Source of the DNA: an uncultured Capnocytophaga sp.
GTDB taxonomy: Bacteria > Bacteroidota > Bacteroidia > Flavobacteriales > Flavobacteriaceae
DNA length: 44,466 nucleotides
Direction of reading: 5' to 3'
NCBI RefSeq assembly: GCF_937936315.1
Contig: NZ_CALGWU010000033.1
Coordinates: forward strand, 1-44,466
This document shows positions 6,894 to 14,762 of the stretch, one piece after another (position 1 is the first letter of the stretch; each line of letters starts with the position of its first letter). Both the position numbers and the translations under genes were made by a program. The notes beneath the pieces are model-generated. The model was not told the origin of the DNA. It was given only the letters and a program-made list of their open reading frames with translations, and did not search any database.

Positions 6894-7700
6894 CTAATTG
6901 AGCAAAAACTCGTCCTCCTCATTGCTTTTAATACCTAAGGCTTCGTATATATATTTGAAGGTGGAGAGCAATCGGGGTTTGCCATCGATAAGGGCTACAT
7001 CGTGTTCAAAGTGGGCGGAAGGCTTGCCGTCGGCAGTAAGGATTGTCCAACCGTCTTTGAGCTGGCGTATGCTCTTGGTACCCATATTGATCATCGGCTC
7101 TATGGCTACTACCATTCCGTCTTTGAATTTTTTACCATTACCTCGTTTGCCATAGTTAGGCATCTCGGGGTCTTCGTGCATTTTGCGCCCGACACCGTGC
7201 CCTACGAGTTCGCGCACTACGCCATAGCCGTGTGCCTCACAGTGCTGCTGTATAGCGTGTCCTACATCACCTACTCGGTTACCCGCACGAAACTGACGGA
7301 TACCTATGTACAGCGATTCTTTGGTTACACGCAAGAGTTCTTTTACTTCGGGGGCTACTTCGCCTACCTCAAAAGTATAAGCGTGGTCGCCATAGTAACC
7401 GTTTTTCAATGCTCCGCAATCTATTGAGATGATGTCGCCTTCTTGTAACGGACGGTCGTTAGGGATGCCGTGCACTACTTGCGCATTAGGACTCATACAG
7501 AGGGTATTAGGGAAGCCATACAAACCCAAAAATCCTGGGATAGCCCCTTGACTGCGGATGTACTCTTCAGCGAGTTTATCAAGATACAGGGTGGTTACCC
7601 CTGGTTTTACTTCTTTAGCTAATATACCCAAAGTGCGTGATACCACTTGGGCGGCTTGGTGTAGTAGTTCTATTTCTTCGGCTGTTCTAATGTGAATCAT
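6894..7700 (-). CDS. map: Methionine aminopeptidase type I
   Basis: A 268-residue cytosolic metalloprotease that removes the initiator methionine from nascent proteins. The substrate-binding H77 (VHGIP) and the metal ligands D94 (SIDCG), D105 (YGDHAYTF), H168 (GHGVG) and E201 (AIEPM) are present, with the last glutamate expected in the EHDVAL region near 233. The length matches the single-domain type I enzyme. It lies downstream of pgi on the minus strand, separated by a repeat-built hairpin (7705-7756), and upstream of the toxin-antitoxin block. Confidence 0.96.
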   Translation of the reverse strand: MIHIRTAEEIELLHQAAQVVSRTLGILAKEVKPGVTTLYLDKLAEEYIRSQGAIPGFLGLYGFPNTLCMSPNAQVVHGIPNDRPLQEGDIISIDCGALKNGYYGDHAYTFEVGEVAPEVKELLRVTKESLYIGIRQFRAGNRVGDVGHAIQQHCEAHGYGVVRELVGHGVGRKMHEDPEMPNYGKRGNGKKFKDGMVVAIEPMINMGTKSIRQLKDGWTILTADGKPSAHFEHDVALIDGKPRLLSTFKYIYEALGIKSNEEDEFLLN

Positions 7701-7704
7701 ATTG

Positions 7705-7756
7705 TAGGAGTTAGGAGTTAGGAGTTAGGAGTTAGGACACTATTTCCTAACTCCTA
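7705..7756. repeat. TAGGAGT heptamer repeats forming a 12-bp hairpin
   Basis: Four tandem TAGGAGT units plus a partial unit occupy 7705-7737. The last 12 bases (7726-7737) are perfectly complementary to 7745-7756, with a 7-nt loop, and degenerate CCTATTT units continue after it. The hairpin sits just past the pgi stop and before the map start on the minus strand, so it may act as a terminator or mRNA stabiliser as well as a slippage-prone repeat. Confidence 0.85.
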
Positions 7757-7767
7757 TTTCCTATTTC

Positions 7768-9387
7768 CTAAGATTTGAATTGTTTTAATAAATTGGTTGT
7801 GGAACTGTCGTGAGCAGAGAGTTCGGTAGCGGCGATGTCTTTAAGGATTTTGCTTGCCAATTGTTTGCCGAGCTCTACACCCCATTGGTCGTAGCTGTAG
7901 ATGTTCCAAATCACACCTTCTACAAATATCTTATGCTCATACATTGCGATAAGGCTACCTAAACTTTCAGGGGTAAGTTTATCGATAAGGAAAGAAGTTG
8001 TAGGGCGGTTACCAGTAAACACTTTGAAAGGCACTAAGGCTTCGTTCACCTTGTCACCCATTTCTTTGCGCACTTCGGCTTCAGTCTTACCTTTGAGGAG
8101 GGCTTCAGTTTGTGCAAAGAAGTTAGCCATTAGCTTGTTGTGGTGGTCAGTATTGCCGTGCAAAGAGTGCTTAAAGCCAATGAAATCAGTAGGTATCAAT
8201 TTAGTACCTTGGTGGATGAGCTGGAAGAACGCGTGTTGAGAGTTGGTTCCTGGTTCACCCCAGATGATTACCCCAGTTTGATAAGGGATAGGGTTGCCAT
8301 CACGATCGGTTTGTTTACCGTTACTTTCCATTATACCTTGTTGTAGGTAAGCTGCCAAGCGGTGCAAATACTGAGTATAAGGAATAATCGCTTGACTTTC
8401 AGCTCCGTAGAAGTTGTTGTACCACACGCTGAGCAATGCCAAGACTACTGGAATGTTCTTCTCAAAAGGAGCAGTGCGGAAATGCTCGTCCATAGCGTGT
8501 GCTCCTTTGAGCAATTTATCAAAGTTGTCGTAACCTACTGATAGAGCAATGCTGAGACCTACGGCACTCCACAAAGAGAAGCGTCCGCCTACCCAATCCC
8601 ACATAGGGAATACGTTATCTGGGTCGATGCCGAATTTATCGATTTCTTGCAAGTTAGTAGACACTGCTACAAAGTGTTTAGCGATATCTTTTTCGCTACC
8701 CGATTTGAGGAACCATTCTTTTACAGTAAGCGCATTAGAAAGGGTTTCGAGTGTTGTGAATGTTTTAGATACAATCACTATCAAGGTAGTTTCGGGGTTG
8801 AGGTGCTTGATAGTTTCGAGCACGTGGTCGCCATCTACATTGCTGATAAAGTGTACGTTGAGGTGATTCTTATAGAATTTAAGCGCTTCGGTTACCATTG
8901 CCGGACCGAGGTCAGAGCCACCAATACCAATATTTACCACATCGGTAAAGGCTTTACCAGTATAACCTTTGCGTTTTCCGCTGATGACTTCTTCGCTGAA
9001 CTGTTTGATTTTGTGTTTTACAGCCGCTACTTCGGGCATTACATTCTTGCCATCTACGTTTATCACGCTGTTTTCGGGAGCGCGAAGGGCAGTGTGCAAT
9101 ACGGCGCGTTTTTCGGTGTTGTTGATAAGGTCGCCACCGAAGTATTTGCCGATAGCGTCCTTTAAACCACATTCGTCAGCGAGTTGCACGAGGAGTTTCA
9201 TTGTTTCCTCATCAATGCGGTTTTTAGAATAATCAACATAGAAGTCTTGCCATTTGATAGTGAATTTTTCACCGCGAACAGGGTCTTTCTCAAAGAGAGA
9301 AAGCGTATGGCGGTCTTTTACTTCAGTGAAATGTTTTTGCAATGCTTTCCAAGCATTGGTTTGTGTTGGATTACTATTTTTTAACAT
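7768..9387 (-). CDS. pgi: Glucose-6-phosphate isomerase
   Basis: A 539-residue glycolytic enzyme that interconverts glucose-6-phosphate and fructose-6-phosphate. The phosphosugar-binding signature IGIGGSDLGPAM, the SKTFTTLET phosphate loop and the catalytic tract QGIMESNGKQ are visible; the C-terminal family signature with SYDQWGVELGKQL is also present. It is the long (E. coli/eukaryote-like) PGI form. A -7 promoter element lies at 9450-9457, giving a leader of roughly 60 nt. Confidence 0.97.
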   Translation of the reverse strand: MLKNSNPTQTNAWKALQKHFTEVKDRHTLSLFEKDPVRGEKFTIKWQDFYVDYSKNRIDEETMKLLVQLADECGLKDAIGKYFGGDLINNTEKRAVLHTALRAPENSVINVDGKNVMPEVAAVKHKIKQFSEEVISGKRKGYTGKAFTDVVNIGIGGSDLGPAMVTEALKFYKNHLNVHFISNVDGDHVLETIKHLNPETTLIVIVSKTFTTLETLSNALTVKEWFLKSGSEKDIAKHFVAVSTNLQEIDKFGIDPDNVFPMWDWVGGRFSLWSAVGLSIALSVGYDNFDKLLKGAHAMDEHFRTAPFEKNIPVVLALLSVWYNNFYGAESQAIIPYTQYLHRLAAYLQQGIMESNGKQTDRDGNPIPYQTGVIIWGEPGTNSQHAFFQLIHQGTKLIPTDFIGFKHSLHGNTDHHNKLMANFFAQTEALLKGKTEAEVRKEMGDKVNEALVPFKVFTGNRPTTSFLIDKLTPESLGSLIAMYEHKIFVEGVIWNIYSYDQWGVELGKQLASKILKDIAATELSAHDSSTTNLLKQFKS

Positions 9388-9449
9388 TTTTAAATATAAT
9401 TATATTAGTTGTTAGTTATCGGTTATTAATTAGATTGTGTTTTAGAGTG

Positions 9450-9457
9450 CAAAGGTA
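9450..9457 (-). promoter_or_regulatory. -7 element of the pgi promoter
   Basis: The minus strand reads TACCTTTG inside the same extended context as the promoter at 3083 (GCAAAGGTATAAAATAATT on the plus strand). A clear TTG at the -33 position is missing. Confidence 0.55.
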
Positions 9458-9484
9458 TAAAATAATTGTAAAACACGAAAATTG

Positions 9485-10477
9485 TTACTTCTTCTGTATC
9501 AAATAAAAGATTTGTAAAGGAGGTCTGCTCTTTAAATTCACAACTTTCATTTTCTTTACATTATAAGAGGCAGTTTCATACAAAGTAGAGGTTTGAGAAA
9601 AGCCTTCTTCTGTGGTAGAAGCATCTTCTTCAGAGACTTTTTCTAAAGCGGCTTTTTGTAAAAAATCATAATCTATAGTGCTTTGATAGATAGCCATACC
9701 GTGAGGAGATATTAAAAAACTTTCCTGAAGCTGCTGGTTGTAGAAAGCTATTCCATCTTCAATAATAGTGTCATCTCCTGCTTCAAATAGGTCTTCTTGC
9801 CAAGTGGGACTTATTTCTCTGAGTTTCTTCAATACTTCATCCGATGAGCTATAACCAAATAACTTATCAAGATCCTGCAAGTGCATTTTTCGGTTTTGTT
9901 GTTGCTTGTATCGTGTGATGTTATCACCAATCATCAATCGGAAAATGGAGGGGTGTTTACGTAAATAGAGCACTTCTATTTCTTGACCTTGATAGAGATT
10001 TTGATAGATATCTTTAGGGATTTTTCCATTGACATTATAGGATTTTCCACTTTGTTTATCGTTATATGCTATTTTTATGGTGTAAGTAGAATAAGTGCTG
10101 CCTCGGCGTCGGGTAAATTCTTTTTGTTGACCTTCAATGGTAGCTTGGGTATAGACCCCTTCAGTTTTGAGCAGATGTTCAATACGGTGACTTATCAATT
10201 GGTAAAACAAAAAACTCACCACTACCATTATTACAAACGTAATGACTACATTGGCAAAGTTATTTGATTTAGCCTCTTTATCATACATAGCGTTGTAGAG
10301 TTCGCTAAAATTTTTAACTTTGGCTATAGCCAAATAAGAAAGAACCCCTACCAATGCGCCTAAGCCCATTGCGCACGGAATACCATAGGTTTCAAAGCTA
10401 TCAATAGGAAAAAACAGAAGAGCGACAACAATTATTAAAACAGCTGTGATTGTCCAAAAGATTCGAGCAGGAAGCAT
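9485..10477 (-). CDS. Membrane protein with DUF3592-like domain
   Basis: A 330-residue inner-membrane protein. Three hydrophobic helices lie at about residues 8-23, 33-52 and 75-94. A DUF3592-like segment follows (about 105-180: ATIEG..., then GQEIEVLYLRKHPSIFRL), a small beta domain found in membrane proteins of unknown function. The C-terminal 140 residues are soluble and unassigned. It is a single-gene unit with a -7 promoter element at 10574-10581. No function can be given. Confidence 0.8.
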   Translation of the reverse strand: MLPARIFWTITAVLIIVVALLFFPIDSFETYGIPCAMGLGALVGVLSYLAIAKVKNFSELYNAMYDKEAKSNNFANVVITFVIMVVVSFLFYQLISHRIEHLLKTEGVYTQATIEGQQKEFTRRRGSTYSTYTIKIAYNDKQSGKSYNVNGKIPKDIYQNLYQGQEIEVLYLRKHPSIFRLMIGDNITRYKQQQNRKMHLQDLDKLFGYSSSDEVLKKLREISPTWQEDLFEAGDDTIIEDGIAFYNQQLQESFLISPHGMAIYQSTIDYDFLQKAALEKVSEEDASTTEEGFSQTSTLYETASYNVKKMKVVNLKSRPPLQIFYLIQKK

Positions 10478-10573
10478 ATTGTTATTTATTTTCTAAAAAT
10501 GTTATTAGTATGTAACTTCAATTCGCGGAACAGCACCGAATGCACCTCACCATAGTTTTTGGTTTTTAGGTTG

Positions 10574-10581
10574 CAAAGGTA
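10574..10581 (-). promoter_or_regulatory. -7 element of the DUF3592-like gene
   Basis: The minus strand reads TACCTTTG, about 97 nt upstream of the start codon; no TTG is seen at proper spacing. The long leader (about 90 nt) contains no structure I recognise. Confidence 0.45.
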
Positions 10582-10602
10582 TAAAATATTTCCAAAATAG
10601 CA

Positions 10603-10656
10603 GTTAGTCTTTAATCATTAGTAGTTAGAAACTGACACTAATGGCTAAAGACTAAC
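10603..10656 (-). terminator. Long hairpin after the M23 gene
   Basis: Arms 10603-10622 and 10637-10656 pair over 20 positions with one mismatch and one G-U, enclosing a 14-nt loop. It lies 33 nt past the stop of the M23-family gene and just upstream of the next promoter. It lacks a U-tract, so it may be an insulator or repeat-derived palindrome rather than a classical terminator. Confidence 0.55.
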
Positions 10657-10688
10657 CTGAATGTTCATTAGCTAAATTTATATATTGG

Positions 10689-11918
10689 CTAATTGCCTAA
10701 CTTATCCAATTGTTCTTTTAGCGGTTTGATAAACTCTAAATACTTTGCTTTTAGATTGGCTTCTATAGGCACTGAATCAGGCATTTTTTCTTTCAATGGG
10801 TCTACTTGCACGCCATTTTTCCAGAAGCGATAACACACGTGAGGGCCTGTGGCTAAACCGGTACTTCCTACCAGCCCAATCACTTCACCTTGTGCTACGT
10901 ATTTCCCTTTGCGGGCTAAGATTTTCGACATGTGTAAGTACTGTGTTGTATACGTATTGTTGTGGCGTACTTTCACGTAGTTACCATTGCCCGAACTATA
11001 GCCTGCTTCTATCACGGTGCCTGCTGCTGTTACGCGTATAGGGGTGCCTGCAGGGGCGGCGTAATCGGTGCCAAAATGCCCTTTCATACGGTGAAGTACA
11101 GGGTGAAAACGCATTCCAAATTTAGAAGTAATACGGAAGATATCCAAGGGTGATTTTAGGAACATACGTTTCATCATATTCCCATTTTCGTCGTAATAGC
11201 CACTAGTGCCTTTGATAGAATCGGTGGTGAAATTAAAAGCGTAATACGCCTTGCCTCCCCACTCAAAATAAGCAGCTTTTACTTTTTCAACTCCTGCATA
11301 GATAGTGTCTTCCACATAGCGCTCGTCGTAAATAATTTTGAATTTATCGCCTTTTTGCAAGCGGAAGAAGTCGATAGTATAATCGAATATTTGCCCTAAT
11401 TGATAGGTAGCATTTTGGCTGATGCCAGCATTTTGTGCATCGACAGTAAGGTTGTTTTCAATCTCACCTCCTATAGCTTTTTCTTTTATAGAAACCTTGC
11501 GTTCGGCATTATAAGCGTGGATAGAATCGGTGAGGCGTACCACGATATAATTCACTATATCAGGTTGATATACAAAACTATGAGGAGTATCGGGTTGTTT
11601 TTTATCGAATAAGAAAGCATAGGGTTTGCCTACGCGGAAGTTTTTAGGGTTGATGAGTTCTTTGGTTACCTCGGCAATATGGTGGATTTCAGCCGCCCCG
11701 ATATGTTGGTCTTCAAGGAGTTTACCAAAAGTGTCGCCTTGTTTGAGGGTATCTCTTACAATGTTATAGTCGTTGAGGTTAAATCCAAATTCATATACTG
11801 GAGGTTTAGGAGCTTCGGTGGTGGTAGTTGCGGTAGTTTTATCGGTTTTAGTAGTGCGGTCACAAGCCGTAAAAAGTGATAGAGAGCTGAGTAGTGAAAG
11901 GCAAAATATTTTTTTCAT
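10689..11918 (-). CDS. M23-family lipoprotein peptidase with OapA/LysM-like domain
   Basis: A 409-residue lipoprotein (start at 11918, MKKIFCLSLL; an in-frame upstream start at 11987 would overlap the promoter and lack a signal peptide). The lipobox LFTAC places the lipid on C19; the next residues DRTTKT lack the surface-export pattern, so it is probably periplasmic. An OapA/LysM-like domain (GDTFGKLLED region) precedes the C-terminal M23 domain. Metal ligands H and D appear in HFGTDYAAP and the active-site His in QYLHMS. The usual HxH motif reads H-V-C here: cysteine replaces the second His. The family cleaves peptidoglycan cross-links, or regulates other hydrolases when degenerate. Confidence 0.9.
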   Translation of the reverse strand: MKKIFCLSLLSSLSLFTACDRTTKTDKTTATTTTEAPKPPVYEFGFNLNDYNIVRDTLKQGDTFGKLLEDQHIGAAEIHHIAEVTKELINPKNFRVGKPYAFLFDKKQPDTPHSFVYQPDIVNYIVVRLTDSIHAYNAERKVSIKEKAIGGEIENNLTVDAQNAGISQNATYQLGQIFDYTIDFFRLQKGDKFKIIYDERYVEDTIYAGVEKVKAAYFEWGGKAYYAFNFTTDSIKGTSGYYDENGNMMKRMFLKSPLDIFRITSKFGMRFHPVLHRMKGHFGTDYAAPAGTPIRVTAAGTVIEAGYSSGNGNYVKVRHNNTYTTQYLHMSKILARKGKYVAQGEVIGLVGSTGLATGPHVCYRFWKNGVQVDPLKEKMPDSVPIEANLKAKYLEFIKPLKEQLDKLGN

Positions 11919-11957
11919 TCTAATTGTTTTAGTAAAAAAGGATTGCAAATAATGCGC

Positions 11958-11987
11958 CAAAGGTAAGAATAATTTGTTAATTAGCAA
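11958..11987 (-). promoter_or_regulatory. Promoter of the M23-family gene
   Basis: On the minus strand TTG (11985-11987), a 19-nt spacer and TACCTTTG (11958-11965) are a full consensus match, about 39 nt before the chosen start. It is divergent from the feoA promoter 34 nt away, so the two could share a regulator. Confidence 0.82.
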
Positions 11988-12020
11988 ATTTGTTAATTAG
12001 TAAATTGTGTCTAAAATATT

Positions 12021-12050
12021 TTGTTAATCCAACAAAAGTTTGTAATTTTG
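12021..12050 (+). promoter_or_regulatory. Promoter of feoAB
   Basis: TTG (12021-12023), a 19-nt spacer and TAATTTTG (12043-12050) match the consensus, with the feoA ATG about 39 nt downstream. No Fur-box-like palindrome was recognised by eye. Confidence 0.85.
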
Positions 12051-12088
12051 CTCGTCTAAAAATATATTTTGAATTATATAAACACTTT

Positions 12089-12358
12089 ATGACCCTTACT
12101 TTAGCCTCTTTAGAAATAGGACAAACTGCTGTAATCACAGGGTTTACACCCGAATGCCGACAAGAAGTGAGACAACGATTGCTCGACTTAGGTTTCGTAC
12201 GTGGCTCAAAAATCAAAATAGAAAATGTGAGTCCGCTTGCCGACCCGATTGCTTATACCATTCATCATACCCAAATTGCTCTGCGCAAGAGTGATGCGCT
12301 TTGTGTGCTGATTCAGGTATCAGGGGATAGGATTCAGGTGTCAGGAGATAGGGCATAA
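12089..12358 (+). CDS. feoA: Ferrous iron transport protein A
   Basis: An 89-residue SH3-like FeoA protein that works with FeoB in Fe(II) uptake at the inner membrane. Typical features are TLASLEIGQTAVITGF, RQRLLDLGFVRGSKI and DPIAYTI. The start at 12089 (MTLTL) is chosen because the longer form (from 11990) would begin upstream of the promoter. The last 15 residues are an oddity: two exact copies of IQVSGDR plus A, encoded by a 21-nt tandem repeat (12311-12352) that looks like intergenic repeat DNA read through to the next stop. feoB follows after 83 nt. Confidence 0.92.
   Translation: MTLTLASLEIGQTAVITGFTPECRQEVRQRLLDLGFVRGSKIKIENVSPLADPIAYTIHHTQIALRKSDALCVLIQVSGDRIQVSGDRA
12311..12352 (+). 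repeat. In-frame 21-bp tandem repeat ending feoA
   Basis: Two copies of a 21-nt unit beginning ATTCAGGT, with two differences, encode IQVSGDR twice. A related CAGGGGACAGGTGATAGG-like string lies between genes at 1563-1585, which suggests that a dispersed intergenic repeat extended the feoA reading frame. Confidence 0.8.
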
Positions 12359-12441
12359 GGGTTGTTAAAAAAAATGATTGATTATCAAAATAATAAAAAA
12401 CAAATCAAACGAGCTATTTAACGGCTTGTTGTACTACGACT

Positions 12442-14607
12442 ATGAAAAATATTTGTGATACTTGTGCGCTTAATCCTTCGGCTTCCTTAAAACCTTTAGG
12501 CGAGGAGGCAGGCACTTACCACTATACCATTGCTCTTGCAGGAAATCCTAACACCGGCAAGAGTACCGTTTTTAATGCCCTTACAGGGTTGCGTCAGCAC
12601 ACAGGTAACTGGCCAGGTAAAACCGTTACCCGCGCTGAGGGGAGTTTTTCTTTTCACGACCAACGTTATCGCATAATCGACCTACCAGGAACTTATTCGC
12701 TGCTCTCCACTTCAGAAGACGAAGAGGTAGCGCGCGATTTTATTCTCTTTGGCAAACCCGATGTAACTGTGATAGTAGTAGATGCCAGCAGACTGGAGCG
12801 CAACCTCAGTTTGGCACTTCAAATACTTGAAATCACTGATAAAGCTGTGCTTTGCCTCAACCTGATGGACGAAGCTCGCCGCCATCATATCACGATTGAT
12901 ACACGTACCCTTTCTCGCGATTTGGGTATCCCTGTAGTGGCTACTTCTGCACGTACCAAAGAAGGTATCCCCGATTTGCTCTTTGCTATTGAAGAAGTAG
13001 TAAGCGGTAAATTTCAAACCAAAAAACAGACTTATATAGATCTTCCTAAAGAAAATGCTGAAGCTATTGCTGAACTGCAATCGGCACTTTCTGAACTCAA
13101 TCCCGAATTGCCAAATACCCGTTGGCTTGCTATGCGACTCATTGAAGGTGATGAAAGCGTACAAAAAGGGGTGGAAGAAGGCACTTTTTCAGCTGAAAAC
13201 AATCCCGAAAAACAATCCCGAGTGTTGCGTATAGCCGATGAGTATCACAAGATTTTAGGGGATAGCTACCGCAATGACTTGGTAGAAGCTATCTACGCTC
13301 AAGCAACCACACTCATCAACGCATCGGTAAGCACTGATTTTTCAGCGCGTTCTTTCCGCGTTGATCGTGCGATTGATAGGGTAGTTACGCATAAAATTTG
13401 GGGTTTCCCTATTATGTTTTTGCTCTTGGCAGGGGTGTTGTGGATTACTATTATCGGGGCTAATTATCCTTCACAATGGCTTTCGGATCTGTTTGTAGGG
13501 TGGCTTTATCCACTTTTGAAAGACGGAGCCAATGCCTTGCATTTTCCTTGGTGGCTCAGTGGTTTCCTCATCGATGGGGTATATTTAGCCACTACGTGGG
13601 TGATTTCGGTAATGTTGCCCCCAATGGCTATCTTCTTTCCGCTATTCACCCTCCTCGAAGATTTTGGTTACTTACCCCGTGTAGCTTTCAATTTGGACAA
13701 GCTCTTCCGCACCGCGGGCGCTCACGGCAAGCAAGCCCTTACGATGAGTATGGGCTTTGGCTGTAATGCCGCAGGGGTGGTAGCGACACGTATTATCAAC
13801 AGTCCGCGTGAGAAACTGATAGCCATTATCACCAATAACTTTTCGCTTTGCAATGGGCGTTGGCCTACCCAAATACTTATTGCAACGTTGTTCATTGGAG
13901 CATTAGTTCCCAAGCAGTGGAGCAGCACAGTATCGATGCTCGCTGTGATAGGCATAGCTGTGCTGGGCATAGCCTTTTCATTCCTCACTTCGTGGTTGTT
14001 GAGCAAGACCCTCCTCAAAGGAGAATCGTCATTTTTTGTATTGGAATTGCCGCCTTATCGTCCGCCGCGTTTTTTCCAAACACTCTACACCTCACTGATT
14101 GATAGAACCCTCATCGTACTCTGGCGTGCTATTGTATTTGCAGCACCAGCAGGGGCAGTGATATGGCTGATATGCAACTTGCAGATAGCCCAACAGCCTA
14201 TAGCGCTTTGGCTTATACAAGGTTTAGACCCTATAGGCGTGTTTATAGGTTTGAACGGAGTGATTTTGCTCGCCTATATCGTTGCTATTCCTGCCAATGA
14301 AATTGTAATCCCTACGGTGCTAATGCTCACCACTATGGTATTAGGGCAAACAGCAATAGGCGAGGGAGCAGGCGTACTGATGGAAGCCTCTACCTCACAA
14401 GTGGGCGTATTGCTACACGCTGGTGGATGGACACTGCTCACGGCTGTAAACCTAATGCTTTTCAGCTTGTTGCACAACCCTTGTAGTACGACTATCTACA
14501 CGATTTATAAAGAAACCCAAAGCAAGAAATGGACACTTATTGCTACCCTCTTGCCGGTGCTTTATGGGATAGTGGTGTGTTTTCTTGTGACTCTATTTGC
14601 TAAGTAA
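12442..14607 (+). CDS. feoB: Ferrous iron transport protein B
   Basis: A 721-residue inner-membrane Fe(II) transporter with an N-terminal G domain. G1 is GNPNTGKS at 34-41, G3 DLPG at 80-83 and G4 NLMD at 140-143. A helical spacer region follows, then two Gate domains among multiple membrane helices (from about residue 315), with PPMAIFFPLFTLLEDFGYL and the matching second repeat near the C-terminus. A CDTC pair at residues 5-8 precedes the G domain and might bind metal. The gene forms an operon with feoA; no feoC is seen, as is usual outside gammaproteobacteria. Confidence 0.97.
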   Translation: MKNICDTCALNPSASLKPLGEEAGTYHYTIALAGNPNTGKSTVFNALTGLRQHTGNWPGKTVTRAEGSFSFHDQRYRIIDLPGTYSLLSTSEDEEVARDFILFGKPDVTVIVVDASRLERNLSLALQILEITDKAVLCLNLMDEARRHHITIDTRTLSRDLGIPVVATSARTKEGIPDLLFAIEEVVSGKFQTKKQTYIDLPKENAEAIAELQSALSELNPELPNTRWLAMRLIEGDESVQKGVEEGTFSAENNPEKQSRVLRIADEYHKILGDSYRNDLVEAIYAQATTLINASVSTDFSARSFRVDRAIDRVVTHKIWGFPIMFLLLAGVLWITIIGANYPSQWLSDLFVGWLYPLLKDGANALHFPWWLSGFLIDGVYLATTWVISVMLPPMAIFFPLFTLLEDFGYLPRVAFNLDKLFRTAGAHGKQALTMSMGFGCNAAGVVATRIINSPREKLIAIITNNFSLCNGRWPTQILIATLFIGALVPKQWSSTVSMLAVIGIAVLGIAFSFLTSWLLSKTLLKGESSFFVLELPPYRPPRFFQTLYTSLIDRTLIVLWRAIVFAAPAGAVIWLICNLQIAQQPIALWLIQGLDPIGVFIGLNGVILLAYIVAIPANEIVIPTVLMLTTMVLGQTAIGEGAGVLMEASTSQVGVLLHAGGWTLLTAVNLMLFSLLHNPCSTTIYTIYKETQSKKWTLIATLLPVLYGIVVCFLVTLFAK

Positions 14608-14696
14608 ACTTGGTGAAAGTAAAGCTAAATCATCATATACAATGTGATGAAGAGGTTGATTTTGGTGTTTTTCACTTTTATGAAATTTCAAAATAT

Positions 14697-14731
14697 AAAA
14701 AAAGCTGCCCATTATCTTGAGCAGCTTTTTT
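14697..14731. terminator. Bidirectional terminator between feoB and gdhA
   Basis: An 11-bp stem AAAAAAGCTGC/GCAGCTTTTTT with a 12-nt loop lies between the convergent genes feoB and gdhA. A- and T-tracts on both sides suit termination from either strand. Just after it, 14741-14765 carries two copies of AACTCGTTATT. Confidence 0.88.
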
Positions 14732-14762
14732 TTATTTATAACTCGTTATTCGTAACTCGTTA

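Noticed and set aside
8647..9165. 172-codon open frame on the plus strand
   Set aside because: It lies wholly opposite pgi, has no recognisable domain, and pgi has strong protein signatures.
11919..11987. Longer N-terminus for the M23 lipoprotein
   Set aside because: It would start in the promoter -33 box and would bury the signal peptide and lipobox.
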